A stretch of DNA of 64,000 nt from NCBI RefSeq assembly GCF_015354505.1, contig NZ_JACAFP010000001.1, positions 26,040 through 90,039 of the forward strand, in the 5' to 3' direction. This DNA is from Microbacterium sp. UFMG61. GTDB lineage: Bacteria > Actinomycetota > Actinomycetes > Actinomycetales > Microbacteriaceae. The stretch's first letter is position 1; each line of letters begins with the position of its first letter. Below the pieces are notes generated by a model, which was given only the letters and a program-made list of their open reading frames with translations, did no database searches and was not told the DNA's origin. Position numbers and translations under genes: made by a program. Positions 8,823 to 17,231 of this stretch are shown here, in pieces.

Positions 8823-9752
8823 CTACTCCGGCGGAGGAGCTGGGGCCGGCTCCGATTCGGGAGCCGGTTCCTGCTCGCGGCGGCGCACGAGCTTGAGCTC
8901 GCTGGCCAGGATGCCGAGCACGACGAGCGCGCCGCCGATCAGCGCCGTGACCGGCAGGCGTTCGCCCGCGATGCGCCCGATCGCCGCTGCCCACACCGGC
9001 TCACCCGCGTAGATGATCGTGGCGCGGGTCGGCGATACCGACTTCTGCGCCCAGTTCATCGTGAGCTGGATGATGCAGCTCGCCGCCCCGAGCCCGACCG
9101 CGCAGCCGACCCAGATCCAGGAGAACTCGGGCAGCCCCTCGCCGACCACCGGCATCGTCAGGATGCCGAGCACGCCCGCGGTGAGCAGTTGGATGATCGT
9201 GATCCGGCCGAGGTCGATCCTGCCGGCGAACACGCTGATCAGGATGATCTCGGCCGCGATCGGCAGCGTGCTGATCATGGTGAGGATCTCGCCCGACCCC
9301 AGCGTGAGGGCGAACGCGTCGGGGCCGGCGATGAGCATCAGCCCGACGAAGGCGAGCCCGGCGCCCACGAATGCCATGGCCGGCGGTCGCTTGCGGAACA
9401 CCGCCCACTGGGCGAGAGGCACGAGCGGGATGTACATCGCGGTGATGAAGGCAGAGGTGCTGGAGTCGATGGTCTGCAGCCCGACGGTCTGCAGGCCGTA
9501 GCCGAGATAGATCATGACGCCGATCGCGACGCCCGCACCGATGTCGCGCCAGCGGATGCCACGCAGCACGCGCCGGAAGATGACGACGCTGATCAGACCG
9601 GCGACCAGGAAGCGGATGCCGACGAAGAACCAGGGTCCCGAGTGCTGCATCGCCCAGTGCACGAGCAGGAACGTGCTGCCCCACACGGCCGTGACGGCGA
9701 TGAGGGCGACCTCCTGACGGCGCAGGCTCATCCAGCGGAATCGAGTGGACAT
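8823..9752 (-). CDS. EamA/DMT-family transporter
   Basis: A 309-residue protein with ten predicted membrane helices in two EamA repeats; the first begins EVALIAVTAVWGSTFLLVHWAM and the second ends with IYAGEPVWAAAIGRIAGERLP, a standard DMT signature. It ends in a Pro/Glu-rich tail (residues ~295-309). The start at 9752 is preceded by AAAGGA. Members export metabolites or amino acids; the substrate is not predictable. The region just upstream carries a long inverted repeat (9804-9864) that also appears near 43.7 kb. Confidence 0.88.
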   Translation of the reverse strand: MSTRFRWMSLRRQEVALIAVTAVWGSTFLLVHWAMQHSGPWFFVGIRFLVAGLISVVIFRRVLRGIRWRDIGAGVAIGVMIYLGYGLQTVGLQTIDSSTSAFITAMYIPLVPLAQWAVFRKRPPAMAFVGAGLAFVGLMLIAGPDAFALTLGSGEILTMISTLPIAAEIILISVFAGRIDLGRITIIQLLTAGVLGILTMPVVGEGLPEFSWIWVGCAVGLGAASCIIQLTMNWAQKSVSPTRATIIYAGEPVWAAAIGRIAGERLPVTALIGGALVVLGILASELKLVRRREQEPAPESEPAPAPPPE

Positions 9753-9803
9753 GCTGTCCTTTCCCGACGCGGCCCGGACGAGCTTATCGCCGCCTGTCTC
9801 GCC

Positions 9804-9864
9804 GTTCGAATCGCGCACTGTGCAGATGATGACGGTGGAAAACTGCCAAGTGCGCGATTCGAAC
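9804..9864. repeat. Inverted repeat, copy 1 of a dispersed element
   Basis: The arms GTTCGAATCGCGCACT (9804-9819) and its exact complement (9849-9864) pair over 16 bases, and a GCAG/CTGC pair extends the stem inside. The loop is about 17 bases. The right arm, read on the minus strand, includes TTCGAATCGCGCACTTGGCA, which is identical to the left arm of a second copy at 43724-43783. It lies in the gap between the divergent EamA and rhodanese genes. Confidence 0.85.
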
Positions 9865-9886
9865 GCCGTCTCGATAGCCTCGCACC

Positions 9887-10723
9887 ATGAGCAACTTCGT
9901 GAGCGTCGACGAACTGAACGAGCTGCGGGCGTCGGAGACGCCGGTCCGGGTGATCGACGTGCGTTGGCGACTCGACCGCCCGGACGGTCACGCCGACTAC
10001 CTCGAGGGCCACATCCCCGGAGCGGTCTACGTGCCCCTCGACACCGAGCTGGCCACGCACGGCGAGCCGTCGGAGGGCCGGCATCCGCTTCCCTCGACGC
10101 AGACGCTGCAGGATGCCGCGCGCCGCTGGGGTGTGAACCAGGGCGAGGTCGTCGTGGCCTATGACGACAGCAAGGGGCTCAGCGCCTCGCGTGCGTGGTG
10201 GCTGCTGCGGCAGGGCGGAGTCGACGTGCGCGTGCTCGACGGCGGCATCCGCGCCTGGACGGCGGCCGGGCTCCCGGTCGCGACCGACGACGTGCAGGTC
10301 GAACCCGGCGACGTGGTGCTCGACGAGATCGGCGGAGACGCGATCACGATCGACGAGGCGGCCGCGTTCCCGGCATCCGGTGTTCTGCTCGATGTGCGGG
10401 CTCCGGAGCGGTACCGCGGCGAGCACGAGCCGCTCGACCCGATCGCGGGGCACATTCCGGGCGCCCTCAACGTGCCGATGGCCGCTCACCTGAGCGCCGA
10501 GGGCAAGATCCTCGACGTCCACACTCTGCAGGCGACCTTCGCGGCCGTCGGCGTCACCGAGGGCACGCCGGTGGCGGCCTACTGCGGCTCGGGCATCACC
10601 GCGGCGCACACCGCGCTGGTGCTCGACGAGGCGGGTATCGAGGCCAAGGTCTTCCCCGGCTCGTGGAGCCAGTGGTCGAACACGCCAGGCCGTGCGGTGG
10701 CCCTGGGGGAACAGCCGGGATGA
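9887..10723 (+). CDS. Thiosulfate/3-mercaptopyruvate sulfurtransferase (two-domain rhodanese)
   Basis: A 278-residue protein with two rhodanese domains. The N-terminal inactive domain has VIDVRWRLDRPDGHADYLEGHIPGAVYV; the C-terminal domain has LLDVRAPERYRGEHEPLDPIAGHIPGA and the active-site loop YCGSGITAAHTALVL with the catalytic cysteine near residue 228. It transfers sulfane sulfur from thiosulfate or 3-mercaptopyruvate to an acceptor. The six-residue loop CGSGIT is nearer to the mercaptopyruvate type. It is convergent with the HTH gene that follows. Confidence 0.92.
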   Translation: MSNFVSVDELNELRASETPVRVIDVRWRLDRPDGHADYLEGHIPGAVYVPLDTELATHGEPSEGRHPLPSTQTLQDAARRWGVNQGEVVVAYDDSKGLSASRAWWLLRQGGVDVRVLDGGIRAWTAAGLPVATDDVQVEPGDVVLDEIGGDAITIDEAAAFPASGVLLDVRAPERYRGEHEPLDPIAGHIPGALNVPMAAHLSAEGKILDVHTLQATFAAVGVTEGTPVAAYCGSGITAAHTALVLDEAGIEAKVFPGSWSQWSNTPGRAVALGEQPG

Positions 10724-10739
10724 CGGTCAGGTCGCTCGT

Positions 10740-11651
10740 TCAGCGACCGTCGTCGTAGCTCCAGCTGATCCCGAGAGCACCGGGTCCGAACGCCCGGCGC
10801 ACCTGATGGATCGAGGTGCGCCCGCCCAGGTCGAGGATCGTCGTCTCCGCGCCGTTCGGCGTCTCGACGCGCTCCTCGATGCGGTCGGGCAGCGCATCCG
10901 GGTGGAATCGCGTCCACACCAGGAGCTCGCGGCTCTGTCGTGCCAGCGCGTGGCCGGTCTCGCGCTGCGGCGGGTACCCGGGCGGGTACTCGACCGACCA
11001 CTCGACCATCGCCGTGTCGGGCGCGGTCAGCGGCACCTCGAGCTCGAACAGCACTCCGTGGACCTCGCCGTTCGGGTGCGAGTACCGCGCGGCGATCCGC
11101 CCGCCCGAGACCGCCTCGATGAACGGCGCCGGGGTGCTCTCGCCGGGAGTCAGTTCGAGGAAGGGGATCGCGTCGATGGTGCCGACCGTGGACTGCACGA
11201 TGCTCCGCGTCAGGGACCGGCAGACGTTGCCCGCCTCGTCGACATCGGTCACCGAATGGGTGGTGAGTTCGCGAGAGGTGTCGGGGTACTCGGCCCCGAG
11301 CGCCGCGAACGCCTCCATCACCGCACGTTCGAGTTCCTCCTCGTCGAGGGGGAACTGGTTGGGCCCCAGCGGTCCGGTGCGGTTGGTCGCCCCGAGCAGT
11401 GCGGTCAAGGCGCCGCGTTCCAGGCCGAGCAACTCCTCGATGTCGCTGAGGGCCGCCATCGACTGCACGCCCTCGGGGCGCCGCGCGCCGGAGCGCCAGT
11501 AACTGAGTGTCGCCATCGAGACGCTGTTGCCGCGGATGCGCAGGAGCTCGTGGAGCCGGGCGAGCGTCAGCCCGCGCGCGTTGATGGCATCGCGGAAGGA
11601 ACCGGAGAAGGCGTCCGCCGCCCTCCGGATCCCACTTTCCATACTCGTCAC
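10740..11651 (-). CDS. HTH regulator of unknown type with a large C-terminal domain
   Basis: A 303-residue protein. The N-terminal ~90 residues contain an XRE-like HTH, ARLHELLRIRGNSVSMATLSYWRSGARRPEG, of the kind seen in actinobacterial cell-division-associated or WhiB-like-neighbour regulators; the remaining ~200 residues (SVEYPPGYPPQRETGHALARQ, SIHQVRRAFGPG) match nothing I recognise. The start is taken as the GTG at 11651 because GGAGGGG lies 6-7 bases before it, whereas the ATG at 11642 is too far from that site. No partner gene is evident. Confidence 0.65.
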   Translation of the reverse strand: MTSMESGIRRAADAFSGSFRDAINARGLTLARLHELLRIRGNSVSMATLSYWRSGARRPEGVQSMAALSDIEELLGLERGALTALLGATNRTGPLGPNQFPLDEEELERAVMEAFAALGAEYPDTSRELTTHSVTDVDEAGNVCRSLTRSIVQSTVGTIDAIPFLELTPGESTPAPFIEAVSGGRIAARYSHPNGEVHGVLFELEVPLTAPDTAMVEWSVEYPPGYPPQRETGHALARQSRELLVWTRFHPDALPDRIEERVETPNGAETTILDLGGRTSIHQVRRAFGPGALGISWSYDDGR

Positions 11652-11827
11652 AGCACCCCTCCGGTATGTGAAGAAACGAGCCCTAGAGTGAGCTTACGAC
11701 CACACCGGCGCTCCGTAGGGGACGAGGCGCTGTTTCTGGGGTCCAAGGGTTGTACCGCCGCAAGCAGGGTGCCCGACCTTGTGAGCGGTCACGACCCGAC
11801 GCAGTGCCGCCCCCGTCGCTGCGTTTG

Positions 11828-11874
11828 TCGCGGGGCCTGACGATCGATCTGGGGAGATCCGTCGGGCCCCGCGA
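11828..11874. repeat. GC-rich stem-loop upstream of membrane-protein pair
   Basis: TCGCGGGGCCTGAC (11828-11841) pairs with GTCGGGCCCCGCGA (11861-11874), 14 bases with one G-T mismatch. It lies about 80 bases before the start of the 11952 gene, without a T tract, so it may be a leader structure or a terminator remnant. The rest of the gap 11652-11951 shows no gene. Confidence 0.45.
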
Positions 11875-11951
11875 ACAACTCCTCCGCGTCGGCATCCACC
11901 CAGCGCCCCCGCGTAGACTGGGGGGAACACCCCGGAGGACTCTGGATCGTC

Positions 11952-12602
11952 ATGTCTGCCCCTGCCCGCGCGTTCACCGCGCGCCACGTCCAGCTGCTGC
12001 GCGCGCTCTTCGCCGCGGCCGCCGCCGTGATGATCACGTTCTCGCCCGACCATTCCGCGGCCGTGGGACTCTCTGTCTTCAGCGGCTTCGTGCTGACCAC
12101 CGCACTGGTGATGATCGTCGCCGTCTGGCTCGTGTTCCCGGCGGGTCAGCGCTGGCCGTGGGTCGTGCTCGCACTGCTCGGCTTCGCCGCCGGCATGACC
12201 GCGGGCGTTCCCGTCTGGCGCACGGATGACATGTTCTTCATCGTCGTGATCGCCTGGGCGGCCACGACGGGACTCGTGGAGCTGATCGTGGGTCTGCGTG
12301 CACGCCGCGCGGGCGACATCACCGCGCGTGACTCCATCACGGTCGGCGCCCTCGGGCTGCTGCTCGCGGTGGTGCTGATCGCGATCCCGGCCGGCTTCGT
12401 GCAGCCCTACGCCATCGAGGGCGCGGGCGACTTCGTGCTCACCGGCATCATTCTCGGAGTCGGCATGTTCGGCGGATACGCGGCGATCGTCGCTGTCTTC
12501 CTCGGCATCGCCGGACTCACCCCGAAGCACGCGGACGCCGTCGATGTCGCCGCCGCCAATGACGTGAGCCCCGCGCCCGTCGACCACGGAGGAGACCGAT
12601 GA
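11952..12602 (+). CDS. Membrane protein of unknown function (HdeD/DUF308-like)
   Basis: A 216-residue integral membrane protein with six hydrophobic segments (LLRALFAAAAAVMITFS, LSVFSGFVLTTALVMIVAVW, WVVLALLGFAAGMTAGV, FFIVVIAWAATTGLVELIVG, VGALGLLLAVVLIAIPAG and FVLTGIILGVGMFGGYAAIV). The paired short helices and the ELIVGLRARR turn recall HdeD/DUF308 membrane proteins. The stop overlaps the next gene's start by four bases (ATGA), so the two form a coupled pair. Function is not known. Confidence 0.65.
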   Translation: MSAPARAFTARHVQLLRALFAAAAAVMITFSPDHSAAVGLSVFSGFVLTTALVMIVAVWLVFPAGQRWPWVVLALLGFAAGMTAGVPVWRTDDMFFIVVIAWAATTGLVELIVGLRARRAGDITARDSITVGALGLLLAVVLIAIPAGFVQPYAIEGAGDFVLTGIILGVGMFGGYAAIVAVFLGIAGLTPKHADAVDVAAANDVSPAPVDHGGDR

Positions 12603-12952
12603 GCGACGAGAAGCCCACCCGCAGCGACATCCTGCGCCCGCTGCACCTGCTCGGCATCGCACTGGCCTGCGGCATCTTCGCCGCCATCGTCACGCTCGTG
12701 TCCACCGGCGCCTTCACGTCGCGCGTCAACGCGGCGATCGCGAACGGCACCTACGACGGCCTGACCCCGATCGCACTCGGCCTGGTGGTGGGCGGCGGCG
12801 CGTTCATCGTGACGCTGCTGATCCTCGCGATGCTGATCCTCGTCGTCGACCCGGCCGACGTCACCAAGACGGTCGACCGCCCCGTGCTCTACGACCCCGA
12901 GACGCCGGACGAGCCGGACTCGGGCGCGACGGGACGCACCACCTCCTCCTGA
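12599..12952 (+). CDS. Small two-helix membrane protein, unknown function
   Basis: A 117-residue protein with two hydrophobic helices (LHLLGIALACGIFAAIVTLVS and LGLVVGGGAFIVTLLILAML) and an acidic C-terminal tail. It overlaps the upstream membrane-protein gene by four bases and is therefore probably its partner. The motif TFSRVNAAIANGTYDGLTPIALG-like spacer between the helices is moderately polar. I do not recognise the family. Confidence 0.65.
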   Translation: MSDEKPTRSDILRPLHLLGIALACGIFAAIVTLVSTGAFTSRVNAAIANGTYDGLTPIALGLVVGGGAFIVTLLILAMLILVVDPADVTKTVDRPVLYDPETPDEPDSGATGRTTSS

Positions 12953-13024
12953 GCCGGCCCCGCCCGCGACGCCGTATTCAGCCGAGGTCGATCGTGCACC
13001 GGAATCGAGGGATTCGGGTGCATG

Positions 13025-13091
13025 ACTGACCCCGCTCGAGCCGGGGATACGCAACTGACCCCGCTCGAGCCGTGGGGCCGAGCGGGGTCAG
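13025..13091 (-). terminator. Repeat-built stem-loop downstream of purB
   Basis: ACTGACCCCGCTCGAGCCG occurs twice as a direct repeat (13025-13043 and 13054-13072). The second copy starts a hairpin: CTGACCCCGCTC (13055-13066) pairs perfectly with GAGCGGGGTCAG (13080-13091). It lies 13 bases past the purB stop on the minus strand and is its likely terminator, possibly also serving the convergent 12599 gene. No T tract is present. Confidence 0.6.
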
Positions 13092-13104
13092 GATGCGCGG
13101 ACGA

Positions 13105-14487
13105 TTACGTCGCGAGCTGCTCGGCGATGCCCGTGTAGGTCGCAGGGGTCAGAGCCAGCAGACGCTGCTTGGCGGCATCCCCGATCTCGAGCCCCTCGAC
13201 GAACGCGGCCAGGTCTGCGGCACCGACGCGGTGACCGCGGGTGAGCTCCTTGAGCAGCGCGTAGGGGTCGGTGATCGACGAGCGCCCGGCGACGACCTCG
13301 GCACGGATGACGGTCTGGATCGCCTCGGCGAGGACCTCCCAGTTCACGTCGAGGTCGGCGAGCAGCACGTCGCGCGACAGCGAGATCGCGTTCAGTCCGC
13401 GGCGCAGGTTGTCGATCGCGAGCAGCGAGTGCCCGAACGCGACGCCGATGTTGCGCTGCGTCGTCGAGTCGGTGAGGTCGCGCTGCAGACGGCTCGTCAC
13501 CAGCGTCTGGCCAAGGGAGGCGAGCAGTGCGCCCGAGATCTCGAGGTTCGCCTCGGCGTTCTCGAAGCGGATCGGGTTGATCTTGTGCGGCATGGTCGAC
13601 GACCCGGTCGCTCCGGCGACGGGGATCTGCGCGAAGTAGCCGAGCGAGATGTAGGTCCAGATGTCGGTGGCGAGGTTGTGCAGGATGCCGCCGGCGTGAC
13701 GCACGCGGTCGTAGAGCTCGACCTGCCAGTCGTGCGACTCGATCTGCGTGGTCAGCAGGTTGAAGCCCAGACCGAGGCCCTCGATGTACTCGCGCGAGAT
13801 CGTCGGCCAGTCGGCGACGGGGTCCGCCGAGAGGTGCGCAGACCAGGTGCCGGTCGCGCCCGAGAACTTGGCGAGGTAGTCGGATGCCGCGATCTGCGCG
13901 CGCACGCGCTCGAGGCGCCACGCGAAGACCGCGAGCTCCTTGCCCATGGTCGACGGGGTCGCGGGCTGTCCGTGCGTGCGCGACAGCATCGCGGCGTCGG
14001 CGTGCTCAGCAGCCAGCTCGCGCAGCTTCGCGATCACGACGTCGAGGGCCGGAAGCCAGACCTCTTCGACGGCGCGCTTGACGGTGAGCGCGTACGACGC
14101 GGAGTTGATGTCCTCGCTCGTGCAGGCGAAGTGCGTGAGCTCGGCGATCGCGTCGAGGCCCAGCGCCGACAGGCGGTCGCGCATCAGGTACTCGATGGCC
14201 TTGACGTCGTGCTGGGTCACCGCTTCCTTCTCGGCGAGCCAGTCGATCTCGGCCTGGCCGAAGTCACGGTAGAGAGCGCGCAGGCGCTCCTTGTCGGCAT
14301 CCGACAGCGGGCTCGTCTCGAAGAGCGAGCGGTCGGTGAGGGCGATCAGCCACTCGACCTCCACCTCGACGCGAGCGCGGTTGAGGCCCGCCTCCGAGAG
14401 GAAGTCGGCGAGTCCGGTGACGGCACCGCGGTAGCGGCCGTCGAGCGGGCTCAGGGGCTGCGGCGGGAGCGAGGGCTGGAAAGTCAG
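13105..14487 (-). CDS. purB: Adenylosuccinate lyase, apparent CTG start
   Basis: A 460-residue PurB that cleaves SAICAR and adenylosuccinate in purine synthesis. The signature GSSTMPHKINPIRFENAEAN lies near residue 295, the second active-site region SRTHGQPATPSTMGKE near 165, and the conserved N-terminus PLSPLDGRYRGAV near residue 11. That N-terminus lies upstream of every ATG, GTG or TTG in the open frame: the frame is closed by a TGA at codon -11 and only CTG (14487), with AGGAGG six bases before it, is well placed. A non-AUG start is therefore inferred. The gene follows the phosphatase gene by 14 bases on the same strand. Confidence 0.92.
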   Translation of the reverse strand: MTFQPSLPPQPLSPLDGRYRGAVTGLADFLSEAGLNRARVEVEVEWLIALTDRSLFETSPLSDADKERLRALYRDFGQAEIDWLAEKEAVTQHDVKAIEYLMRDRLSALGLDAIAELTHFACTSEDINSASYALTVKRAVEEVWLPALDVVIAKLRELAAEHADAAMLSRTHGQPATPSTMGKELAVFAWRLERVRAQIAASDYLAKFSGATGTWSAHLSADPVADWPTISREYIEGLGLGFNLLTTQIESHDWQVELYDRVRHAGGILHNLATDIWTYISLGYFAQIPVAGATGSSTMPHKINPIRFENAEANLEISGALLASLGQTLVTSRLQRDLTDSTTQRNIGVAFGHSLLAIDNLRRGLNAISLSRDVLLADLDVNWEVLAEAIQTVIRAEVVAGRSSITDPYALLKELTRGHRVGAADLAAFVEGLEIGDAAKQRLLALTPATYTGIAEQLAT

Positions 14488-14501
14488 GGGAATCCTCCTG
14501 A

Positions 14502-15023
14502 TCAGGCCCCGAGATCACGGGGCGTGCGGGGCTGGCGAAGGGCCGGTTCGAGCTGGCGGAACAACCCGCGGGTCGCCGCCTCAATCATACCGAGCACCGA
14601 ATCGAACATCTCGGGGCCCGCGTAGTACGGATCGGGCACGTCCTGCGTCGAGGCCGCGGGGTCGAAGGCGAGCAGCAGGGTGACCTTGCCCTCTTCGTCT
14701 TCGTCGCGGGCCCATTCGCGGAGGTTGCGCTCGTGCGTGCGGTCGAGCGCGACGATCAGGTCGTTGTCGGCGAACGAGGCGAACGTGAACTGCTTCGCCC
14801 GGTGCTGGGAGCCGTCGTATCCGCGACGGGCGAGGGAATCGAGTGTGCGATGGTCGGCCTGCTCGCCGAGGTGCCAGTCGCCCGTGCCGGCGCTGCGCGA
14901 GACGATGCGTGACCCCAGCCCCTGGCGCTCGGCGAGATCACGGAAGACGACCTCCGCCATGGGGGATCGGCAGATGTTCCCCGTGCAGACGAAGATCACG
15001 CGAAAGGGATCCGGGGATGGCAC
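14502..15023 (-). CDS. Low-molecular-weight protein-tyrosine phosphatase
   Basis: A 173-residue LMW-PTP. The P-loop VCTGNICRSP (C13-X5-R19) opens the protein and the general-acid segment DPYYAGPEMFDSVLGMIE lies near residue 140. It dephosphorylates phosphotyrosine in cytoplasmic proteins. A GTG at 15023 is the best-fitting start because it leaves the usual 8-12 residues before the first strand. It is 14 bases upstream of purB on the same strand, so the two are probably co-transcribed. The substrate is unknown. Confidence 0.9.
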   Translation of the reverse strand: MPSPDPFRVIFVCTGNICRSPMAEVVFRDLAERQGLGSRIVSRSAGTGDWHLGEQADHRTLDSLARRGYDGSQHRAKQFTFASFADNDLIVALDRTHERNLREWARDEDEEGKVTLLLAFDPAASTQDVPDPYYAGPEMFDSVLGMIEAATRGLFRQLEPALRQPRTPRDLGA

Positions 15024-15192
15024 TGTTCCATTGTGCCGGTCGAGGGCGGATCGCGCGATGCGAGAATCCCGAGCGCGGCGCGGGCTCCACCCGTTCTGCA
15101 CATGCAGTCGCATCGAGAGCGGCGTTCACGCGGTCTGGGGGTTCGGGCTCCCCGCAGCTCGACGGGCGGTGCGAATCCCGGATGCTGGGCGC

Positions 15193-15456
15193 ATGAACTC
15201 CATCGCACTGACGCAGATGTCCGCGGCCGAGGCCGAGTGGGCGAAGAATCAGGCTGCCCGCGAGCTGCGCGCGGCCGTCGACGCACTCGACGACGCTCGG
15301 GCATCGTTGAGGGGGCTGGCTGACGACACCGCCTGGCAGTCCGATGGCGTGCGAGCGATGCACGACGCCCTGGCCGACTACGGGCGGCGCACCCACGCCG
15401 AGGCATCCGACACGCAGGGGCGCGTGCACGAGGTGGCAGGGATCGACGTCTCGTGA
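15193..15456 (+). CDS. WXG100-like small helical protein
   Basis: An 87-residue, mostly helical protein. It has two amphipathic helices separated by LADDTAWQSDGVRAMHDALADYG, where W-Q-S-D-G sits where WXG100 proteins carry W-x-G. Ala, Arg and Glu dominate. It overlaps the following lipase-like gene by GTGA, which is the usual layout of a WXG100 partner upstream of a type VII secretion (ESX-like) effector. It may act as chaperone or co-secreted partner. The family assignment is by size, context and the central motif only. Confidence 0.6.
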   Translation: MNSIALTQMSAAEAEWAKNQAARELRAAVDALDDARASLRGLADDTAWQSDGVRAMHDALADYGRRTHAEASDTQGRVHEVAGIDVS

Positions 15457-16823
15457 GCGGGATCGACATCGGGCATGGCGGCGTGATCTCGGTCGACCCC
15501 GACGTCCTGCGCGCGGTCGCACGGCGGATGGATGCCGTCGCGTCCCGCTTCGACGACGCGCAGGATGCGATCGCGCGGGCATACCGGGTGATCGTCGATG
15601 CGCCGGGATTCAGTGCGTACGTCGACACCGTCTCGCTCTGGTCGTCGGGGGTGCGGGTGTCGCGCCTGCAGTCGGAGTGTCAGGAGACCACCGCGAGCAC
15701 GCGGCTCATGGCCGACGTCTACGAGTACGTCGAGCTGCGAGCCGAGGCCGAGATGCTCGCGCGAACGGATCCGGCCACCGCACACCGCCTCACGGTTCAG
15801 GCCGACCGGTTGGCAGCGCGCGATGATCGCATTCCCGACATCGCGCAGCAGCTCGAGGCGCAGTGGGAGATCGACAGGTTCGAGGGGCTGTTCCCGGCGC
15901 CGTTCCTGCCGGCCGTCTACGGGCCCGTCTTCGCGGCCGCGGCGGCCGCCGGCGCCTTCTCGGGATTCGGGAAGGTGACCCCCGGCGAGACGCTGACCGG
16001 AAAGAGCGACCCGGTGACGGTCGCGCCGGTGAAGACGTCGACGCCCGCGTCGGCCCCGGGCGGCCTCGCGGCCGCGCTGAAGCGCATGCCGACCTCCGAC
16101 GGGGCGCAGATCGCGGTCGAGAAATACACGTTTCCGGACGGCAGCACGAGGTTCGTCGCATTCATCAAAGGCACTCAGAGCGTGGGATTCGGCGGTGCGG
16201 AACCGTGGGACATGAAGTCGAACGTCGAGCTCTATCAGGGGCAGCGATCGGCCTCCTATCAGGCCACGGTCGAGGCGCTCAGGGCGGCGGGAGCAGGCCC
16301 CGGCGATCGGGTCGACGTCGTCGCGCACTCGCAGGCCGGCATGGTGACGGCGCATCTCTCCATGGAGAGCGAGTTCGACGTGCAGGTGCAGGTCACCGCC
16401 GGCAGTCCGGTCGAGCCGACTCTCGACGACGATCAGACCATCGTGCAGCTCCGGCACACCGATGATCCCGTTCCTGCTCTCAGCGGAGGGGGCTCGCCCG
16501 AGGGCACGGGATCCTCCGACAGCTTCACGGTGTCGCGTCAGGCTGATCCGGGTGCCAGCGTCGGTGACATCGTGCTCGGCCAGCACCTGCTCGATTCCTA
16601 CACCGAGACGGCGGGAATGGCGGATGCGTCAGGAGACCCGCGCGTCGAGAAGCTCGACGGGTACTGGCAGGAGCTCGATCGGGCTGTGACGATCGAGCGG
16701 ACCGAGTTCCACGCCGAGCGTGTGCAGGACGAGCCGCGCGATGCTGCGGCCGACGCCGCGACCGAGGCGCCGCCCGACGCCGGGATCAGTCGCGAGCGCG
16801 CTTCCGCTGCGGGCGCAGGATGA
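15453..16823 (+). CDS. Predicted ESX/T7SS-type secreted alpha/beta-hydrolase (lipase-like)
   Basis: A 456-residue protein. The first ~160 residues form a WXG/LXG-like helical domain (VISVDPDVLRAVARRMDAVASRF). A hydrophobic linker (FLPAVYGPVFAAAAAAGAFSGFG) precedes an alpha/beta-hydrolase domain with the nucleophile elbow VAHSQAGM near residue 290, an acid in the following strand, and a late histidine in GQHLLDSY. The region between is Ser/Pro rich. It starts with GTG and overlaps the small WXG100-like gene, so both are translated together. A secreted lipase, esterase or toxin acting on cell-envelope lipids is likely. The stop overlaps the convergent holin-family gene by 38 bases. Confidence 0.7.
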   Translation: MSGIDIGHGGVISVDPDVLRAVARRMDAVASRFDDAQDAIARAYRVIVDAPGFSAYVDTVSLWSSGVRVSRLQSECQETTASTRLMADVYEYVELRAEAEMLARTDPATAHRLTVQADRLAARDDRIPDIAQQLEAQWEIDRFEGLFPAPFLPAVYGPVFAAAAAAGAFSGFGKVTPGETLTGKSDPVTVAPVKTSTPASAPGGLAAALKRMPTSDGAQIAVEKYTFPDGSTRFVAFIKGTQSVGFGGAEPWDMKSNVELYQGQRSASYQATVEALRAAGAGPGDRVDVVAHSQAGMVTAHLSMESEFDVQVQVTAGSPVEPTLDDDQTIVQLRHTDDPVPALSGGGSPEGTGSSDSFTVSRQADPGASVGDIVLGQHLLDSYTETAGMADASGDPRVEKLDGYWQELDRAVTIERTEFHAERVQDEPRDAAADAATEAPPDAGISRERASAAGAG

Positions 16824-17187
16824 AGCCGAAGACGCCGTTGATCAGCGAGATGATCAGTGCCGCCAGAACGCCCCACCAGAAGCTTCCGACGGTGAGCCCC
16901 CAGCCGAAGCCGCTCGTGATCCAGGCCGTCAGCCACAGCAGGAAGCCGTTGATGACGAACCCGATCAGTCCGAGCGTGAGGATGTACAGGGGGAAGGCCA
17001 CGATCTTCACGACCGTGCCGATGATCGTGTTCACCAGGGCGAAGATCGCGGCGACCGCGAGAAGGGTGAGCACGAGCTGCAGCGTCTCGCCCGGCGCGAA
17101 TGCTCGGATCTGCACCTGCAGAGCGGGGATCAGCGTCACGACCCACAGGGCGAACGCGTTGACGACGACTCGGATGATGAAGCGCAT
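16786..17187 (-). CDS. Phage holin-family (YvlD/DUF360-like) membrane protein
   Basis: A 133-residue membrane protein with four hydrophobic segments: RFIIRVVVNAFALWVVTLIP, LVLTLLAVAAIFALVNTIIGTVVKIVAFPLYILTLGLIGFVINGFLLW split over two helices, and VGSFWWGVLAALIISLINGVFGFI, then a basic tail. This is the pattern of the superfamily IV holin/YvlD proteins that are common in actinobacterial chromosomes and not phage-derived. Function is not established. Its 3' end overlaps the end of the convergent lipase-like gene. Confidence 0.82.
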   Translation of the reverse strand: MRFIIRVVVNAFALWVVTLIPALQVQIRAFAPGETLQLVLTLLAVAAIFALVNTIIGTVVKIVAFPLYILTLGLIGFVINGFLLWLTAWITSGFGWGLTVGSFWWGVLAALIISLINGVFGFILRPQRKRARD

Positions 17188-17231
17188 GGTCAGGCCAGTC
17201 TCCCATGAGGGCGATGGGATGTCAGAGCGGA

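Noticed and set aside
16786..17187. Prophage remnant suggested by the holin-family gene
   Set aside because: This family is common in actinobacterial chromosomes without phages, and no other phage gene is near.
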